Assembly: GCF_000220705.2 (NCBI RefSeq) | Contig: NZ_CP023202.1 | Coordinates: forward strand, 806,001 to 870,000 | Reading direction: 5' to 3' | Length of the DNA: 64,000 nucleotides | Origin: Streptomyces xinghaiensis S187 | Lineage (GTDB): Bacteria; Actinomycetota; Actinomycetes; Streptomycetales; Streptomycetaceae | Part shown: positions 33,142 through 43,694 of the stretch, in pieces | Numbering within the stretch: the first letter of the stretch is position 1 | How the letters are laid out: the number at the start of each line of letters is the position of its first letter | Position numbers and translations under genes: made by a program | The notes under the pieces: model-generated | The model's database searches: none | Told to the model about the DNA's origin: nothing | The model's input: the letters and a program-made list of their open reading frames with translations, nothing else

Positions 33142-34281
33142 GTGAGCCATGCAATCCGGAGGGCCAGCGAACTGGCCCTGGATGACACGACGGTCACCGC
33201 GCTTCGGGCCGCGCTGAAGACCACCGCCGACGAGGTCGTCCAGGCGATCATCGACGAGGTCCCTCCATACGCCAACGCCCTTTCGGGCCGCATGGGCGGC
33301 ACCATCCGCCGAGCCGTCCGCACCGCCCTGGGCCACTACCTGGACCTCGCGAGCGGAAAGGCCACGGGCGGCGACGCCGGTGACGCGGCCTACGAGCTGG
33401 GCCGCGGCGAGGTGCGCGACGGCCGTTCGATGGACGCCCTGCTCAGCGCCTACCGCGTCGGCGCCCGCGTGGCCTGGCGATGCCTGGCCGCGGGTGCCGT
33501 ACCCGCGGGTCTGCCCGCCGCCGAGGTCGCCAAGTTCGCCGAACTGACCTTCGCCTACATCGACGAGCTCTCCGCCGCGAGCGCCGCGGGCCACGCCGAC
33601 GAACTGGCCGCCCGGGGCAGGGCCCACGAGCGCCACCTGGAACACCTGGCCCGCAAACTCCTCGCCGGCGCGAGCCCGGACGTGCTGCTGGCCTCTGTCC
33701 AACGGGCCGGGTGGCAGCCTCCGGTCTCGCTGACCGCGGTCCTGCTGCCCGCCGCCCAGGCCCGGCCCGCCTACCGCGCGCTCGACCCGAGCACCCTCGT
33801 CCTCGACGATCTGCCGGATGCCGCCGGTGTGCTCCTCGTCCCCGATGCCGACCGATCACATCTCCTGCGGCAGCTGACCGACCGCGCCGCCGTGGTCGGC
33901 CCGGCCCGGCCATGGACTCGTGCGTCCGCCTCGTACGCACGAGCCGTACGCGCCCGGTCCCTCTCCCCCGATATTCGCGACACCGAGGAGCACCTGCCGG
34001 AGCTGGTGCTGAGTGCCGACATGGACGCGTTCACAGACCTGCGTACCCGCGCCCTCGCACCGTTGCGGACCTTGCCTGTCGCGACCGCACAGCGGCTGGA
34101 GAAGACATTGCGGGCGTGGCTGCTGCACCAGGGCAGGCGGGAGGAGGTGGCGGCAGAGTTGTTCGTCCATCCCCAGACGGTCCGGTACCGGATGTCGCAG
34201 CTGCGGGAGCTGTTTCCGGACCTCGCATCGCCACAGCGGGTCCTCGAACTGACGCTGGCGGTCGGCCTCCGGGCCGGCTGA
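33142..34281 (+). CDS. PucR-family transcriptional regulator
   Basis: 379 residues from GTG 33142. The N-terminal 170 residues are helical, with YANALSGRMGGTIRRAVR, the RsbRD-like sensory part. The C-terminal PucR helix-turn-helix is LLHQGRREEVAAELFVHPQT then VRYRMSQLRELFPDL (about 329-365). PucR-type activators control fatty-acid synthesis (FasR) and desaturase genes in actinobacteria. The divergent position suggests control of the reductase/desaturase operon and of itself. Confidence 0.9.
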   Translation: MSHAIRRASELALDDTTVTALRAALKTTADEVVQAIIDEVPPYANALSGRMGGTIRRAVRTALGHYLDLASGKATGGDAGDAAYELGRGEVRDGRSMDALLSAYRVGARVAWRCLAAGAVPAGLPAAEVAKFAELTFAYIDELSAASAAGHADELAARGRAHERHLEHLARKLLAGASPDVLLASVQRAGWQPPVSLTAVLLPAAQARPAYRALDPSTLVLDDLPDAAGVLLVPDADRSHLLRQLTDRAAVVGPARPWTRASASYARAVRARSLSPDIRDTEEHLPELVLSADMDAFTDLRTRALAPLRTLPVATAQRLEKTLRAWLLHQGRREEVAAELFVHPQTVRYRMSQLRELFPDLASPQRVLELTLAVGLRAG

Positions 34282-34377
34282 CGCGTACTGGTGGTCACCA
34301 CCAGCCCGCCGCACCCGGGCAACTGGTCCGGCATGCAAGGCAGCCCGGTCCTGCCTGCCCCCGCGGCCTGCCCTGAC

Positions 34378-34722
34378 CACCGTCATCGAGGGCACCGTGC
34401 CGGGTCGTGCCCGCGCCCGCAAGCACGCCGGCCCGCGCACCACCGTCGACCCGAGCCCGGCGGCCGGCTCCTGCCGGGTCCACATCATCGTGCACGACAG
34501 CGGCCAGCCCGACGACGTACCCGCGCCGGCGGCCAACCGGCCCGAGCGCCGTTCTAACAGTCGTCTCAGGTTCGCTCGGTAGGAAGGAGGCATCGCCGGG
34601 CGACGCGGGTCTCGGCCTCGCCGGCATGGCCGAACGCGCAGCGCTCTACGGCGGCACGGTCTGCGTCGGCCCCGCATCGGACGGCGGCCGGACCGTCTAC
34701 GCGACCCTGAAGGCAGCCATTC
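34378..34722 (+). pseudogene. Decayed NarL-type histidine kinase (ATPase end)
   Basis: One frame reads ALTTVIEGTVPG...KHAGPRTTVDPSPA and VHIIVHDSGQP. This corresponds to the N-box of DesK/NarX-type kinases (EALTNVxKHAGP...VxVxDDG), with an insertion. After about 34570 another frame gives GLGLAGMAERAALYGGTV then TVYATL, the usual G-box and kinase C-terminus. At least one frameshift separates them, and the dimerisation/His part is missing. It ends directly at the response-regulator start, so it is the lost partner kinase. Confidence 0.75.
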
Positions 34723-35388
34723 ATGATCTCCGTGCTCGTGGTGGACGCCCAGCCGCTGCAGCGCTTCGGGTTTCGCATGCTGCTGGAGAGCACCCCCGAC
34801 ACCGAGATCGTCGGCGAGGCCGAGAACGGCGCCGAGGCTGTTCGGTGGACCACCAAGCTGCGTCCCGACGTGGTGCTGATGGACATCAGCATGCCAAACG
34901 TCGACGGGATCGAGGTCACCCGGCGCATCGTCGCCGCCGGTGGGCATTCGCGGATCCTGGTGCTGACGACGTCCGACGTGGACCGGTACGCGCTCGCCGC
35001 GCTGCGGGCCGGGGCGAGCGGTTTCCTGCTGAAGGACATCCGCCCGGAGGAGCTGCTCGCCGGCATCCGGGCCGTCGCCGCCGGGTCCGCGGTGATCGCG
35101 CCGGCGCTGACTCGGCGGCTGCTCGACGCGTTCGCCGACCGGCTCGGCGACGACCTCTGCGGGCCCGTGCGGGAGGATCCCCGGCTGGACTCCCTGACCG
35201 GCCGCGAGCGCGAGATCCTCGTCGCCATCGGCCACGGCCTCACCAACGGCGAGATCGCGCAACGGTTCACGCTGTCGGAGTCGACGGTGAAGACCCACGT
35301 CGGACGGGTCCTCGCCAAGATCGGCGCACGGGACCGGATCCAGGCCGTCATCCTCACCTACGACCTGAGACTCACCCGGCCGGTTTAG
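34723..35388 (+). CDS. Orphan NarL/FixJ response regulator
   Basis: 221 residues. The receiver has phosphoacceptor D54 (VVLMDISMP), T in LVLTTSD and K in LLKD. The acidic pair that binds Mg is D8-A9 (LVVDAQ) instead of DD, so phosphorylation may be weakened. The LuxR-type helix-turn-helix is LTGREREILVAIGHGLTN then TVKTHVGRVLAKIG (about 152-205). The kinase encoded just upstream is broken, so the regulator either uses a foreign kinase or small phosphodonors, or is itself on the way to loss. Targets are unknown; the copper-monooxygenase/Rieske genes lie convergently downstream. Confidence 0.9.
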   Translation: MISVLVVDAQPLQRFGFRMLLESTPDTEIVGEAENGAEAVRWTTKLRPDVVLMDISMPNVDGIEVTRRIVAAGGHSRILVLTTSDVDRYALAALRAGASGFLLKDIRPEELLAGIRAVAAGSAVIAPALTRRLLDAFADRLGDDLCGPVREDPRLDSLTGREREILVAIGHGLTNGEIAQRFTLSESTVKTHVGRVLAKIGARDRIQAVILTYDLRLTRPV

Positions 35389-35631
35389 CGCTTCGTCTCG
35401 TGCGTCCGTCGGGGCGCGACCGCAGTTCCCAGCCGCACCGCTCCGGGCCGGTCCGCTCGGCGTGATCGACCGCTCCGCTGCCGGGTCCGCCTGCAGCCGC
35501 CCACGTCACCGCCCGTCCGACTGCCACGACCGAGGCTTTCCCCGAACGGCGATGTCGTGCTGATCGACCGGTGCGGCCACTGTCCCCGGGCCGGACGGCC
35601 CGCCGGGTTCCGGCGGGCCGCCGACACCTTT

Positions 35632-36057
35632 CTAGGCGGTCACGACCGAGTCGCCGCTGATCTTCACCGGGATCGGGATCAGGCCGGTGGTCGCCGGCCC
35701 TTTCTTCATGTCGCCGGTCGCGGCGTCGAAGACGCTGCCGTGGCCGGGGCATGTGATGGTGCCGCCCGCCGGTTGGGAAACGGTGACGCCCGCGTGCGGG
35801 CAGACCGGGTTGAGCCCTTTGACCTCGTTCTCCGACGGCCGGACGATCAGGACTTTGCCCGACGGCCCGTCCACGATCGCCCCGCTGCCGACCGGGACGT
35901 CGGCCAGCTTGGCCAACGGCGTGCCACCGGAGCCGGAGGATCCTCCGGCGGGCGGGTTGGCGGCGGGTGTCCCGGACGAGCAGGCGGCCAGGGAAGCCGG
36001 TGCGACCAGACCGGCTAGCAGGCCGCAGACAACCGCGCGGCGTTTGGGATCTGGCAA
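35632..36057 (-). CDS. Rieske 2Fe-2S lipoprotein
   Basis: 141 residues from TTG 36057, chosen because AGGAGG lies 7 bases upstream. A twin-Arg-containing N-terminus (PDPKRRAVV) precedes a hydrophobic stretch and lipobox LAAC (C26), so it is an exported, probably Tat-dependent, lipid-anchored protein. The Rieske ligands are C86-x-H88 (CPHAG) and C103-x2-H106 (CPGHGS), with the usual spacing. It lies 78 bp downstream of, and on the same strand as, the copper monooxygenase lipoprotein gene. An electron-transfer role on the outer face of the membrane, perhaps to that enzyme, is inferred. Stand-alone exported Rieske lipoproteins are common in streptomycetes, so the link is not proven. Confidence 0.9.
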   Translation of the reverse strand: MPDPKRRAVVCGLLAGLVAPASLAACSSGTPAANPPAGGSSGSGGTPLAKLADVPVGSGAIVDGPSGKVLIVRPSENEVKGLNPVCPHAGVTVSQPAGGTITCPGHGSVFDAATGDMKKGPATTGLIPIPVKISGDSVVTA

Positions 36058-36135
36058 GACGATGCCTCCTGAGCGCAAACGGTGGTGTTTTTCGGCTTGT
36101 TGACCTCAGTGAGCTCACACACGTTCGACGCTTCG

Positions 36136-37359
36136 TCAGGACTTGCGGGGAGAGACCGTCATGATGCCGATGCACATCTCGTCGCCGGTGCCGTCGCCCC
36201 ACACAACGTGGCGCGGCGGCAGCTTCTTCAGCTGCGGCAGCTGTTTGCGCAGCCCCGCGTCGTGCGTGCACGTCACCCGCAGCGTGTCCCCCGGACCGGC
36301 CTCCACCGGCGACGGCAGCTTCACCATCCGCTGGTTGTCGAAGTCGAACTGCGGCACGTCCAGCAGGACCTTGGCCTTCGGCGTGCCCGGGTTGAGTTCG
36401 ACCTTCATGGACCGCCCGAGCATGTGCATGTGACCGAAACCGGCGAACACCGTCACCGGCTCCTCCACCTCGTGGTCGCAGGACTGGGTGTCGCCGGGCT
36501 TCGGCACGCCGCCCTCGTTGCACTCCTCCACCTGACGGTCCGCGAATTCGCCGACCTCCGGCCCGAACCGCTTCGTCACGTCCGCGATCGAGGCCGCCCG
36601 GTCACAGAGCGGACCCGACTCGTCGGCGGCACAGGGCAGGTCGGTCGGCGCGTCGAGCGACCACGTCTCGAGTTCCCGGGTCTGCGGCGTGCCGTCCGCC
36701 AGCCGCAGCCGCACCGCCGAGCGGTCCGACCCGCCCGGCTTGCCGTCGGTCGCGAGCAGGTTGTAGTGCATCTGGAGGATGATCAGGCTGCCCGGCTCCA
36801 GCTTGAAGCCGGCCTCCTGGTCGAGCAGCGTCTCCGTGGCGCCCGGCGCCCAGGTGTCCACCCACGCCGCGCCCGGGTCGGCGCCCTCGTCGTCGCCCTC
36901 CACGTCGGCGCCGTCCACGCCGGTCCCGCCGAAACACTGCCAGCCGAGGCCGGGAGTCTTCGCGTCCTGCTCGCGCACCGCGGCAGCGCCGCCCGGCGGC
37001 ACCGCGTACACGATGCCGTGGTGCGCGATGGCGGCGTTCTCCGGTATGACCTGGGTTCCGGTCAGGAACGCCTCCTCGGTCAGGCCCGGATCGAGCACCT
37101 GGCACCGGTACTCGTCCACGGCGCCGTCCGGCGGCGCGGGCGTATAGGCCTCGGCCATTTTCAGGTCGACGAACCGCTCGCCGGCGCGCGGCGGCTGCGG
37201 TGGAGCCGACGACCCGCTCGCGTGCGCGCTGTGCGAGCCGGTCGCGGCGGGCGCCGCACTGTTGTCGGCGTCCGACCCGCAGGCGACGACAGCGAACGCC
37301 GTCGCCAGCGCGATGGTGGCCGCCCCGAACCTCCGCAGTGGACTTCCAGGTTTTGTCAT
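36136..37359 (-). CDS. Copper type II (PHM/DBH-like) monooxygenase lipoprotein
   Basis: 407 residues from ATG 37359; the longer upstream frame lacks a signal. Residues 1-27 are a signal with lipobox VVAC (C27), followed by a Ser/Ala/His linker. All six copper ligands of peptidylglycine/dopamine monooxygenases have counterparts: H113-H114 (AHHG), H198 (LQMHY), H310 and H312 (GHMHMLGR), and M395 (DEMC). Conserved cysteines are also present. The animal enzymes hydroxylate C-H bonds using O2 and ascorbate-derived electrons. Bacterial members are sparse and their substrates unknown. Here the enzyme would face outward on a lipid anchor, with the Rieske lipoprotein encoded next in the operon. Confidence 0.88.
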   Translation of the reverse strand: MTKPGSPLRRFGAATIALATAFAVVACGSDADNSAAPAATGSHSAHASGSSAPPQPPRAGERFVDLKMAEAYTPAPPDGAVDEYRCQVLDPGLTEEAFLTGTQVIPENAAIAHHGIVYAVPPGGAAAVREQDAKTPGLGWQCFGGTGVDGADVEGDDEGADPGAAWVDTWAPGATETLLDQEAGFKLEPGSLIILQMHYNLLATDGKPGGSDRSAVRLRLADGTPQTRELETWSLDAPTDLPCAADESGPLCDRAASIADVTKRFGPEVGEFADRQVEECNEGGVPKPGDTQSCDHEVEEPVTVFAGFGHMHMLGRSMKVELNPGTPKAKVLLDVPQFDFDNQRMVKLPSPVEAGPGDTLRVTCTHDAGLRKQLPQLKKLPPRHVVWGDGTGDEMCIGIMTVSPRKS

Positions 37360-37527
37360 AGCCTGAACGCTAGGCTCGATTCCGCCCTGTTTCGTCGTAC
37401 TGTGGTCGTCATCTTCGGGAGGGAGGTGGTACCACGGTACTTCTCTCCGGACGCCGTTCGACACCCGCACGAGAATCAGGGTTCGTCGCAACTGGGCCCG
37501 ACGTCATGCCCACGAAAGTCCGCCGGC

Positions 37528-37633
37528 GATGAACGGGAGCCGGACTCAGCTCAGAACCGACTTCTGCGCCTGCCTGACCGCGCGGGTCGACGCGCTGTCC
37601 GAGCTCACCGACGCGGTGCTCTGCACTGGTTGA
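37528..37633 (+). pseudogene. N-terminal fragment of an IS701-like transposase
   Basis: From ATG 37528 the frame reads RTDFCACLTARVDALSELTD, AVLCTG and then stops. The start of a common streptomycete transposase group is FxxCLTARADALFELTDAVLC, followed by DGPV. The stop falls where the family continues, and only Pro/Arg-rich sequence follows. It marks the left edge of the compositionally different ABC/two-component block. Confidence 0.6.
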
Positions 37634-37726
37634 CCCGCCGCGTGGCCTGGATCGACCACGACGGGGACCTGCCCGTACTGCCCCGGCGCCGGCATCGGCA
37701 GAGCCGACCGCCACGCGCTCGCGAGC

Positions 37727-38419
37727 TCACTCGCCGAGGCTGACGAGTCCGGTCTCGTATCCGATGATCACGAGCTGGACGCGGTCGCGCGCGTTCAGCT
37801 TGCCGAGGATGTGACTGACGTGCGTCTTCGCCGTGAGCGGCGACATGTGGAGCGACTCGCCGATCTCGGAGTTGGTCTTGCCACGTGCGACCTCGGCGAG
37901 TACTTCGCGCTCGCGCTCGCTCAGGAGATCGAGAAGACCCGAGTCGCCGGTCGGTCGGCGAACGAAGTCGGCGACCAACCGCTTGGCCATCGCCGGTGAG
38001 ATGAGGACGTCACCGTCGGCGGCGGCGGCGATGGCCTCGAGCAGGAGTCGCGGTGGGGTGTCCTTGAGCAGGAAACCGGAGGCACCGACTCTGAGCGCCT
38101 CGTAGACGTACTCATCGAGCGCGAAGGTGGTGAGCACGAGCACCTTGGTGGCGCTGAGCCGTTCGTCGCCGCAGATCGCTCGCGTCGCGGCGAGCCCGTC
38201 CATGCGAGGCATGCGGATGTCCATCAGCACGACGTCGGGGCGTGTCCGCCAGGTCTCGGCGATCGCCTGCGCGCCGTCGCCGACCTCACCGACGACCTTG
38301 ATGCCGGGTTCGTTGGCGAGCAGTGATGCGAACCCGCGGCGCACCAACTCCTGGTCGTCGACGAGCAGCACGCGGATGTCGCGCCTCGCCACGGCAGGCG
38401 CGTCGAGCCGAGGGGTCAT
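37727..38419 (-). CDS. NarL/FixJ response regulator of the ABC-linked two-component pair
   Basis: 230 residues from ATG 38419, overlapping the kinase stop (ATGA). The receiver has the DD pair at D21-D22, phosphoacceptor D67 (VVLMDIRMP) and FLLKD lysine. The LuxR helix-turn-helix is LSEREREVLAEVARGKTN then LTAKTHVSHILGKLN. It is the last gene of a run ABC ATPase, FtsX permease, kinase, regulator, all on the minus strand. It likely controls the exporter genes in response to the signal seen by the kinase. Confidence 0.93.
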   Translation of the reverse strand: MTPRLDAPAVARRDIRVLLVDDQELVRRGFASLLANEPGIKVVGEVGDGAQAIAETWRTRPDVVLMDIRMPRMDGLAATRAICGDERLSATKVLVLTTFALDEYVYEALRVGASGFLLKDTPPRLLLEAIAAAADGDVLISPAMAKRLVADFVRRPTGDSGLLDLLSEREREVLAEVARGKTNSEIGESLHMSPLTAKTHVSHILGKLNARDRVQLVIIGYETGLVSLGE

Positions 38420-39546
38420 GCCTCCCACCCGCCGGGGATGTGGTAGGGCACGAACGCGTGCACCGTGAACCCGCCGTTGTCGGTGGGTCCGGCGTGGACG
38501 GTGCCACCGAGGAGCTCCGCTCGCTCGCGGATCGCGACCAGACCGATGCCGGTGCCCGGCGTCGTAACGCGTGCGGTGGCCGGGGCCTCGTTCGACACGG
38601 TGACGTGCACGCCGCCGTCTGCGTGCCGGAGCCGGACGACCGTGGGGACGTCGCCGGCGTGGCGGGCGACGTTGACCAGGCACTCGTGCACGATGCGGTG
38701 CACCGTCACCACGGTGCTCTCCGCCACGCCCGCAGGATAGTGACCGTCCTCGACCACCTCGACCTCCGTCGAGTGCCCGGCGGCAGCGACGACGTCGCTG
38801 AGGGTGGTGGTGGCCGCCGGTACCGGGCGAAGCGGGACCGACTCGTCGGACCGGAGGAGCCCGAGCAGGGATCTCAGCTCGTCGAGCGATCGTCTGCCTG
38901 CGTCGTTGATCTCGACGAGCGAAGTGCGAGCGGCGGCGGGATCGCGCTCGAACCCGTGGGCGGCGATGCCGGACTGGACGGTGATCGCCGACAGCGAATG
39001 GGCGACGATGTCGTGCAGGTCGTACGCGATGCGAAGGCGTTCCGCCTGGAGCCGCTCGGCGACCTGGCGTTCCAATCCGTCGGCTCGACGCCGCAGGTTG
39101 GAGCGACGGGCGTCGGCCGCGGCGATCGGGAGCAGGAGAACGGCTGAGTAGGTGACCCATTCGAACCAGAACGGCTCACCACCGGCCAGCGCCCCGAAGC
39201 CGGCGACGACGATCGCGACGAACGATCCGAACCAGATCACAGAGCGATCGTCGCTCCGGCGCACGAGACGGAACAGCGCCACGGCGAGCATCGGTCCCAG
39301 CGCGACCGGGCTGGAGGTCCATGCGAAGGAGACGACGGTCAGCACGCCGATCGCCACGACGGTGACCCGAGCGAACCGACCGGCGACGACGAGCAGCACT
39401 GCGGCGACGGCCGCGATCGCGATGCCTGGGAGCTCCCGTCCGGCCAGGACGTCCGGATCGAGGACGAACACGCCGATCGACACCGCCAACGCGGTGACGA
39501 GCGCAGCGAGATCGGCGCGACCGGTGCGGTGATCCGTGTGCGTCAT
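38416..39546 (-). CDS. NarL-class sensor histidine kinase
   Basis: 376 residues from ATG 39546. Four to six hydrophobic segments (about 12-145) form the sensor without a large extracytoplasmic loop. The HisKA_3 phosphorylation site is H178 in RIAYDLHDIVAHSLS. The ATPase N-box is HECLVNVARHAG and the G-box is GTGIGLVAIRERAELLGG. This is the DesK/intramembrane-sensing type often paired with ABC exporters that handle antimicrobial peptides or membrane stress. It follows the FtsX gene by 104 bp and overlaps its regulator gene by 4 bases. Confidence 0.92.
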   Translation of the reverse strand: MTHTDHRTGRADLAALVTALAVSIGVFVLDPDVLAGRELPGIAIAAVAAVLLVVAGRFARVTVVAIGVLTVVSFAWTSSPVALGPMLAVALFRLVRRSDDRSVIWFGSFVAIVVAGFGALAGGEPFWFEWVTYSAVLLLPIAAADARRSNLRRRADGLERQVAERLQAERLRIAYDLHDIVAHSLSAITVQSGIAAHGFERDPAAARTSLVEINDAGRRSLDELRSLLGLLRSDESVPLRPVPAATTTLSDVVAAAGHSTEVEVVEDGHYPAGVAESTVVTVHRIVHECLVNVARHAGDVPTVVRLRHADGGVHVTVSNEAPATARVTTPGTGIGLVAIRERAELLGGTVHAGPTDNGGFTVHAFVPYHIPGGWEA

Positions 39547-39650
39547 GGCACCATCATCGTCGCGACCGATAGCGGGCGCATACTCCCACGGGAGGTCTCT
39601 GCACCTGGACCGGGCGTGGGCTGCCCGGTCCAGGTGCTGGACCGGGCGCA

Positions 39651-42181
39651 TCAGCGGTCCCGGCCCACCAGCTCGAGCACAGGCACCCGGGAGACCCGGA
39701 ACGCGGGCCACGCTGCGGCGGCCACGCCCGCTGCGACTGCGACGATCAGCGTCACTGCCAGACGGGGCCAGGGTACGACGACGGACGGGATCTCCGCGCC
39801 TCCGGTGACATCGATCATCGCCCAGCCGAAGGCGGCTCCGACGGCGATACCGATCGATGCCGCAACGAACGACAGGAGTGCCCCCTCGAGCCGCACGATG
39901 CGACGCAGCTCCCGGCGAGACGCCCCGACCGCTCGCAGCAGCCCGATCTCTCCAGAGCGTTCATTGATCGCGAGCGCCGTGGTGTTGGCGACTCCAAGAA
40001 GCGCGATGAAGCTCGCCAGAATGAGCATCCCGTCGATGAAGTACCCGAACGCGGCGATCTCGCTGCCGCTGCCGGCGACGTGTTCTTCCCGGGTCGCCAG
40101 GAACGCCCCGGGCGAATCCCGGACCAGGGCGCTCACGGCTTCCTCGGCGTCCGCCACCGCTCCGTCGGCGAGGTCGACGAGCACCTGCGCATCGAGCAGA
40201 CGACCGACCGAGGCGTCGAGTGTCGCACGGTCGACGAAGTACGCCGGGGCTTCGAAACCGCCGGTGCTCCTCTCGACCACGGCAACGATCGGCGCTTCGA
40301 TGGCCGATCGTTCGAACTCGATCTCCAGGGTTCCGCCGAGCAGCGCCGGGTCGTCACCGACCACGGCCACGCCTCCCGAGCCCAGGTCGGCGAGGTCGCC
40401 GGCGATCGGGTCGAGGTCGTACAGGGTGGGCAGTGCCGTCGGGTCGATGCCGCCGATCGCCTCGGCTTTCCCTGCCACGATTCCTTCGGCGATCGACAGC
40501 GCGGTTGCCGAGTCGACGTCGGGCAGCGCTGCTATCCGGCCGGCCAGGGTGGGGTCGATCGTCGAGAAGTCGGGGGTCGCCGACGTGACCACCAGGTCCG
40601 CCCGCAGTCCCTCACGGACGTCCGTTCCCACCGCGCTCGTCAGTGAGCTCGCGAAGATCGAGAATACCGTCACCATGGCGATTCCGAGCATGAGCGCGAG
40701 CGCCGTCGATGCCGATCGGCGGGGGCTCGCAGCCAGGTTGCCCGCTGCGATCGAGCCGGGCGCACCGGCGGCACGGCGGGCAGCCGGAGAGCTCCAACGT
40801 GCTGAAGCTGTCACGATCGCCGGGCCGCACAGCACGAGCGCCGGGACAATGGCAGCGGCGAGCATGAGCCACACTGGGTTCGAGCCCACCACAGCCACAG
40901 TTCCTCCAGCGATCGCCGCCGCGGCGAGCACGAGTCCGCTTGCAGTCCGCGCTCGGCTCACGACCCGAGGTTCCGCCGCGCTCTCGCGCAGCGCCTCGAT
41001 CGGTGGTGTCGCCGCCGCGCGGCGAGCCGGGATCCATGCCGAGAGGATCGTTGCGCCTATACCGACGGTCGCGGCGATGGCGATCGAGGTCGGGCTCACG
41101 ATCGTCGGCCCGGTGATCAGGCTGACCCCGGTGAGTCCGACGACCCAGCGCAGCGCGCCCACTCCCGCGACCCCGCATACGAGGCCGGCGAGCGTGGCGA
41201 TCGTTCCGACGAACGCCGCCTCGATCACCACTCCGCCGAGCACTTGGCGTCGTTCCGCACCGATCGCACGCAGCAGTCCCGACTCCCGCCGGCGGCGGGC
41301 GACGGTGAGCACGAACGTGTTGAAGATGATCGTCACGCCGATCAGAATCGCGACCACGGCGAAGGCCAGGAGGAACACGTTCAGGAACTGCAGCGGTGAC
41401 GTCGCGGCGTCCTGCTTCGTGCGGATGTAGTCGGGTCCGTCGACGACCTCGGCATCGGACAGCTCCGACAGTCGGCCGAGCACCTCGGTGCGGTCGGCAC
41501 CCTCCGCGACGTCGACGAGCACCTCGGTCGGCGCCGCCGTGTCGAGCCAGGCGGACACCGCTCCGTCGGCCAGCAGAACCGTGCGCTGCAGCGGTGCCGC
41601 GTCCGCCGACGCGAACGTCGCGATACCGGTGATGGTCGCGTCGTGCATGCCCGTCGCGGTCAGGACCTGGACGACGTCACCCGGAGCCACGCCTGCGTCA
41701 TCGGCGAGCGATCGATCGATCGCGATCTCTCCGACCTCGGTCGGTGGCTGCCCGCTCGCGAGCCGGAACGGATTGAGCGCCGGGTCGGCGACCCAGTTGC
41801 GACCGACGTCGCTCGCCGTGCCGGTTCCGACCGTTGATCCGTCGACGACCAGCTTCGCGAAGCCGGCCCATTGCGGGGCGGCCCCGTCGACGCCGTCGAC
41901 CGCAACCACGCGCTCGGTGATGTCGGGATCCAGTGATTGCCGAACCGACCTGGCGGGATCTCCCGGTCCTCCGCCGGGCTCGCCGAGGGAAACACCCTGC
42001 ACCACGGCGTCCGTCCCGGCCAACGCTTCGGCGATATCGCCGGCCGCTCGGCCGCGCATCGAGTCGGACAGCACCAGCGTCGCGGCGAGGAACGCCACCG
42101 ACAGTGCGATCGCCGTGCCGGTGAGCAGGAACCGGCCCCGGCTCGCGAACACGCTCCGGGCCGCGCTCCGCACCATCTGGC

Positions 42182-42185
<4 letters not shown>
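39651..42185 (-). CDS. ABC transporter permease, FtsX/MacB type
   Basis: 844 residues. TM1 (about 20-45) is followed by a large extracytoplasmic MacB-like domain (45-255), three TM segments (FtsX domain, about 265-385), a further helical pair, a second extracytoplasmic domain (about 490-715) and a last FtsX domain (718-835) ending VSRVPVLELVGRDR. This 10-TM duplicated architecture is typical of actinobacterial exporters with LolD-like ATPases. It overlaps the ATPase gene stop (42182-42185). It probably moves lipids, lipopeptides or antimicrobial compounds. Codon choice here includes more CGA, TCG and ATC than neighbouring streptomycete genes. Confidence 0.92.
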
Positions 42186-42973
<788 letters not shown>

Positions 42974-43066
42974 GAGACCTCCGATGAGTGGTTGGTGTCC
43001 GCCACGATGCTGGCGGCCGCCGGCGGCCGCATCCGCCCACAGGAGGTGACGCGTACTCGCGCGGGA

Positions 43067-43441
43067 CTACATGAGCGACCGAACGGCCGACCTTGGTGGC
43101 CGACGATCCGGCCGAGGATTGTGACGGTGGTCACGCTCGACGATCACGTACAGCACGACGGGCCTCGACGTGATCCGCTGCTGAACCGGCCGGTCATCGC
43201 TGCGATCGCGGAGGGCCGCGCCGGAGGCGGGCAACGACCCGGCGAGCAGGTCGGCCGCGGCGACTTGCCCGACGAGAGACGCAGCGTCCGCGTCAGGCAC
43301 GGTGGGCACACCGGGGTCGACCGCGACGGCGGTCAGGGTCAAGTCGTCGGCCGTCGCCGTCGCCGTCGCCCCGAAGGGCACGTCACGGGCGAGTATCACG
43401 ACGTCGGACCGGTCCCCGGCCGAGGTCACGAGCCAGACCCC
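43067..43441 (-). pseudogene. SAF-domain protein gene, 5' end lost at an ISL3 junction
   Basis: The minus strand from 43441 reads GVWLVTSAGDRSDVVILARD, VPFGATATATADDLTL, GVPTVPDADAASLVGQ and AAADLLAGSLPA. This is a SAF domain (RcpC/FlgA-like), which in streptomycetes normally follows an N-terminal membrane helix of which only VWLVTSAGD remains. After about 43200 it turns to Arg/Pro-rich sequence, so the usual C-terminal half is gone too. The 5' break is exactly where transposase sequence on the other strand begins. Confidence 0.75.
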
Positions 43442-43672
43442 GCGAGGATCGCCGAAGGGCTGGCGGTGTCGTGGCACACCGCCGGCCAAGTGGTGCCGGC
43501 CGAGGGCCACCGGGTCCTGATCGACGACCCGCACCGGTTCGACGCCGTCGCGGTGATCGGCGTCGATGAACACGTGTGGCGTCACGCCCGCCGCGGGGAC
43601 AAGGACGTCACACGTGTTCATCGACCTCACCCCGATCCGCGACGGGACTGGCCCGGCGAGGTTGCTCGACGT
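43436..43672 (+). pseudogene. ISL3-family transposase fragment
   Basis: The + strand reads ARIAEGLAVSWHTAGQVV, DDPHRFDAVAVIGVDEHVWR and HARRGDKDVT; then after a one-base shift near 43611 HVFIDLTPIRDGTGPARLLD. This is the segment of ISL3 transposases holding the first catalytic Asp (IGVDEHxWR). Both ends and the other DDE residues are missing, and no terminal inverted repeats were found. Confidence 0.85.
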
Positions 43673-43694
43673 GGGCCCGACGGTCGGCGCCCTT

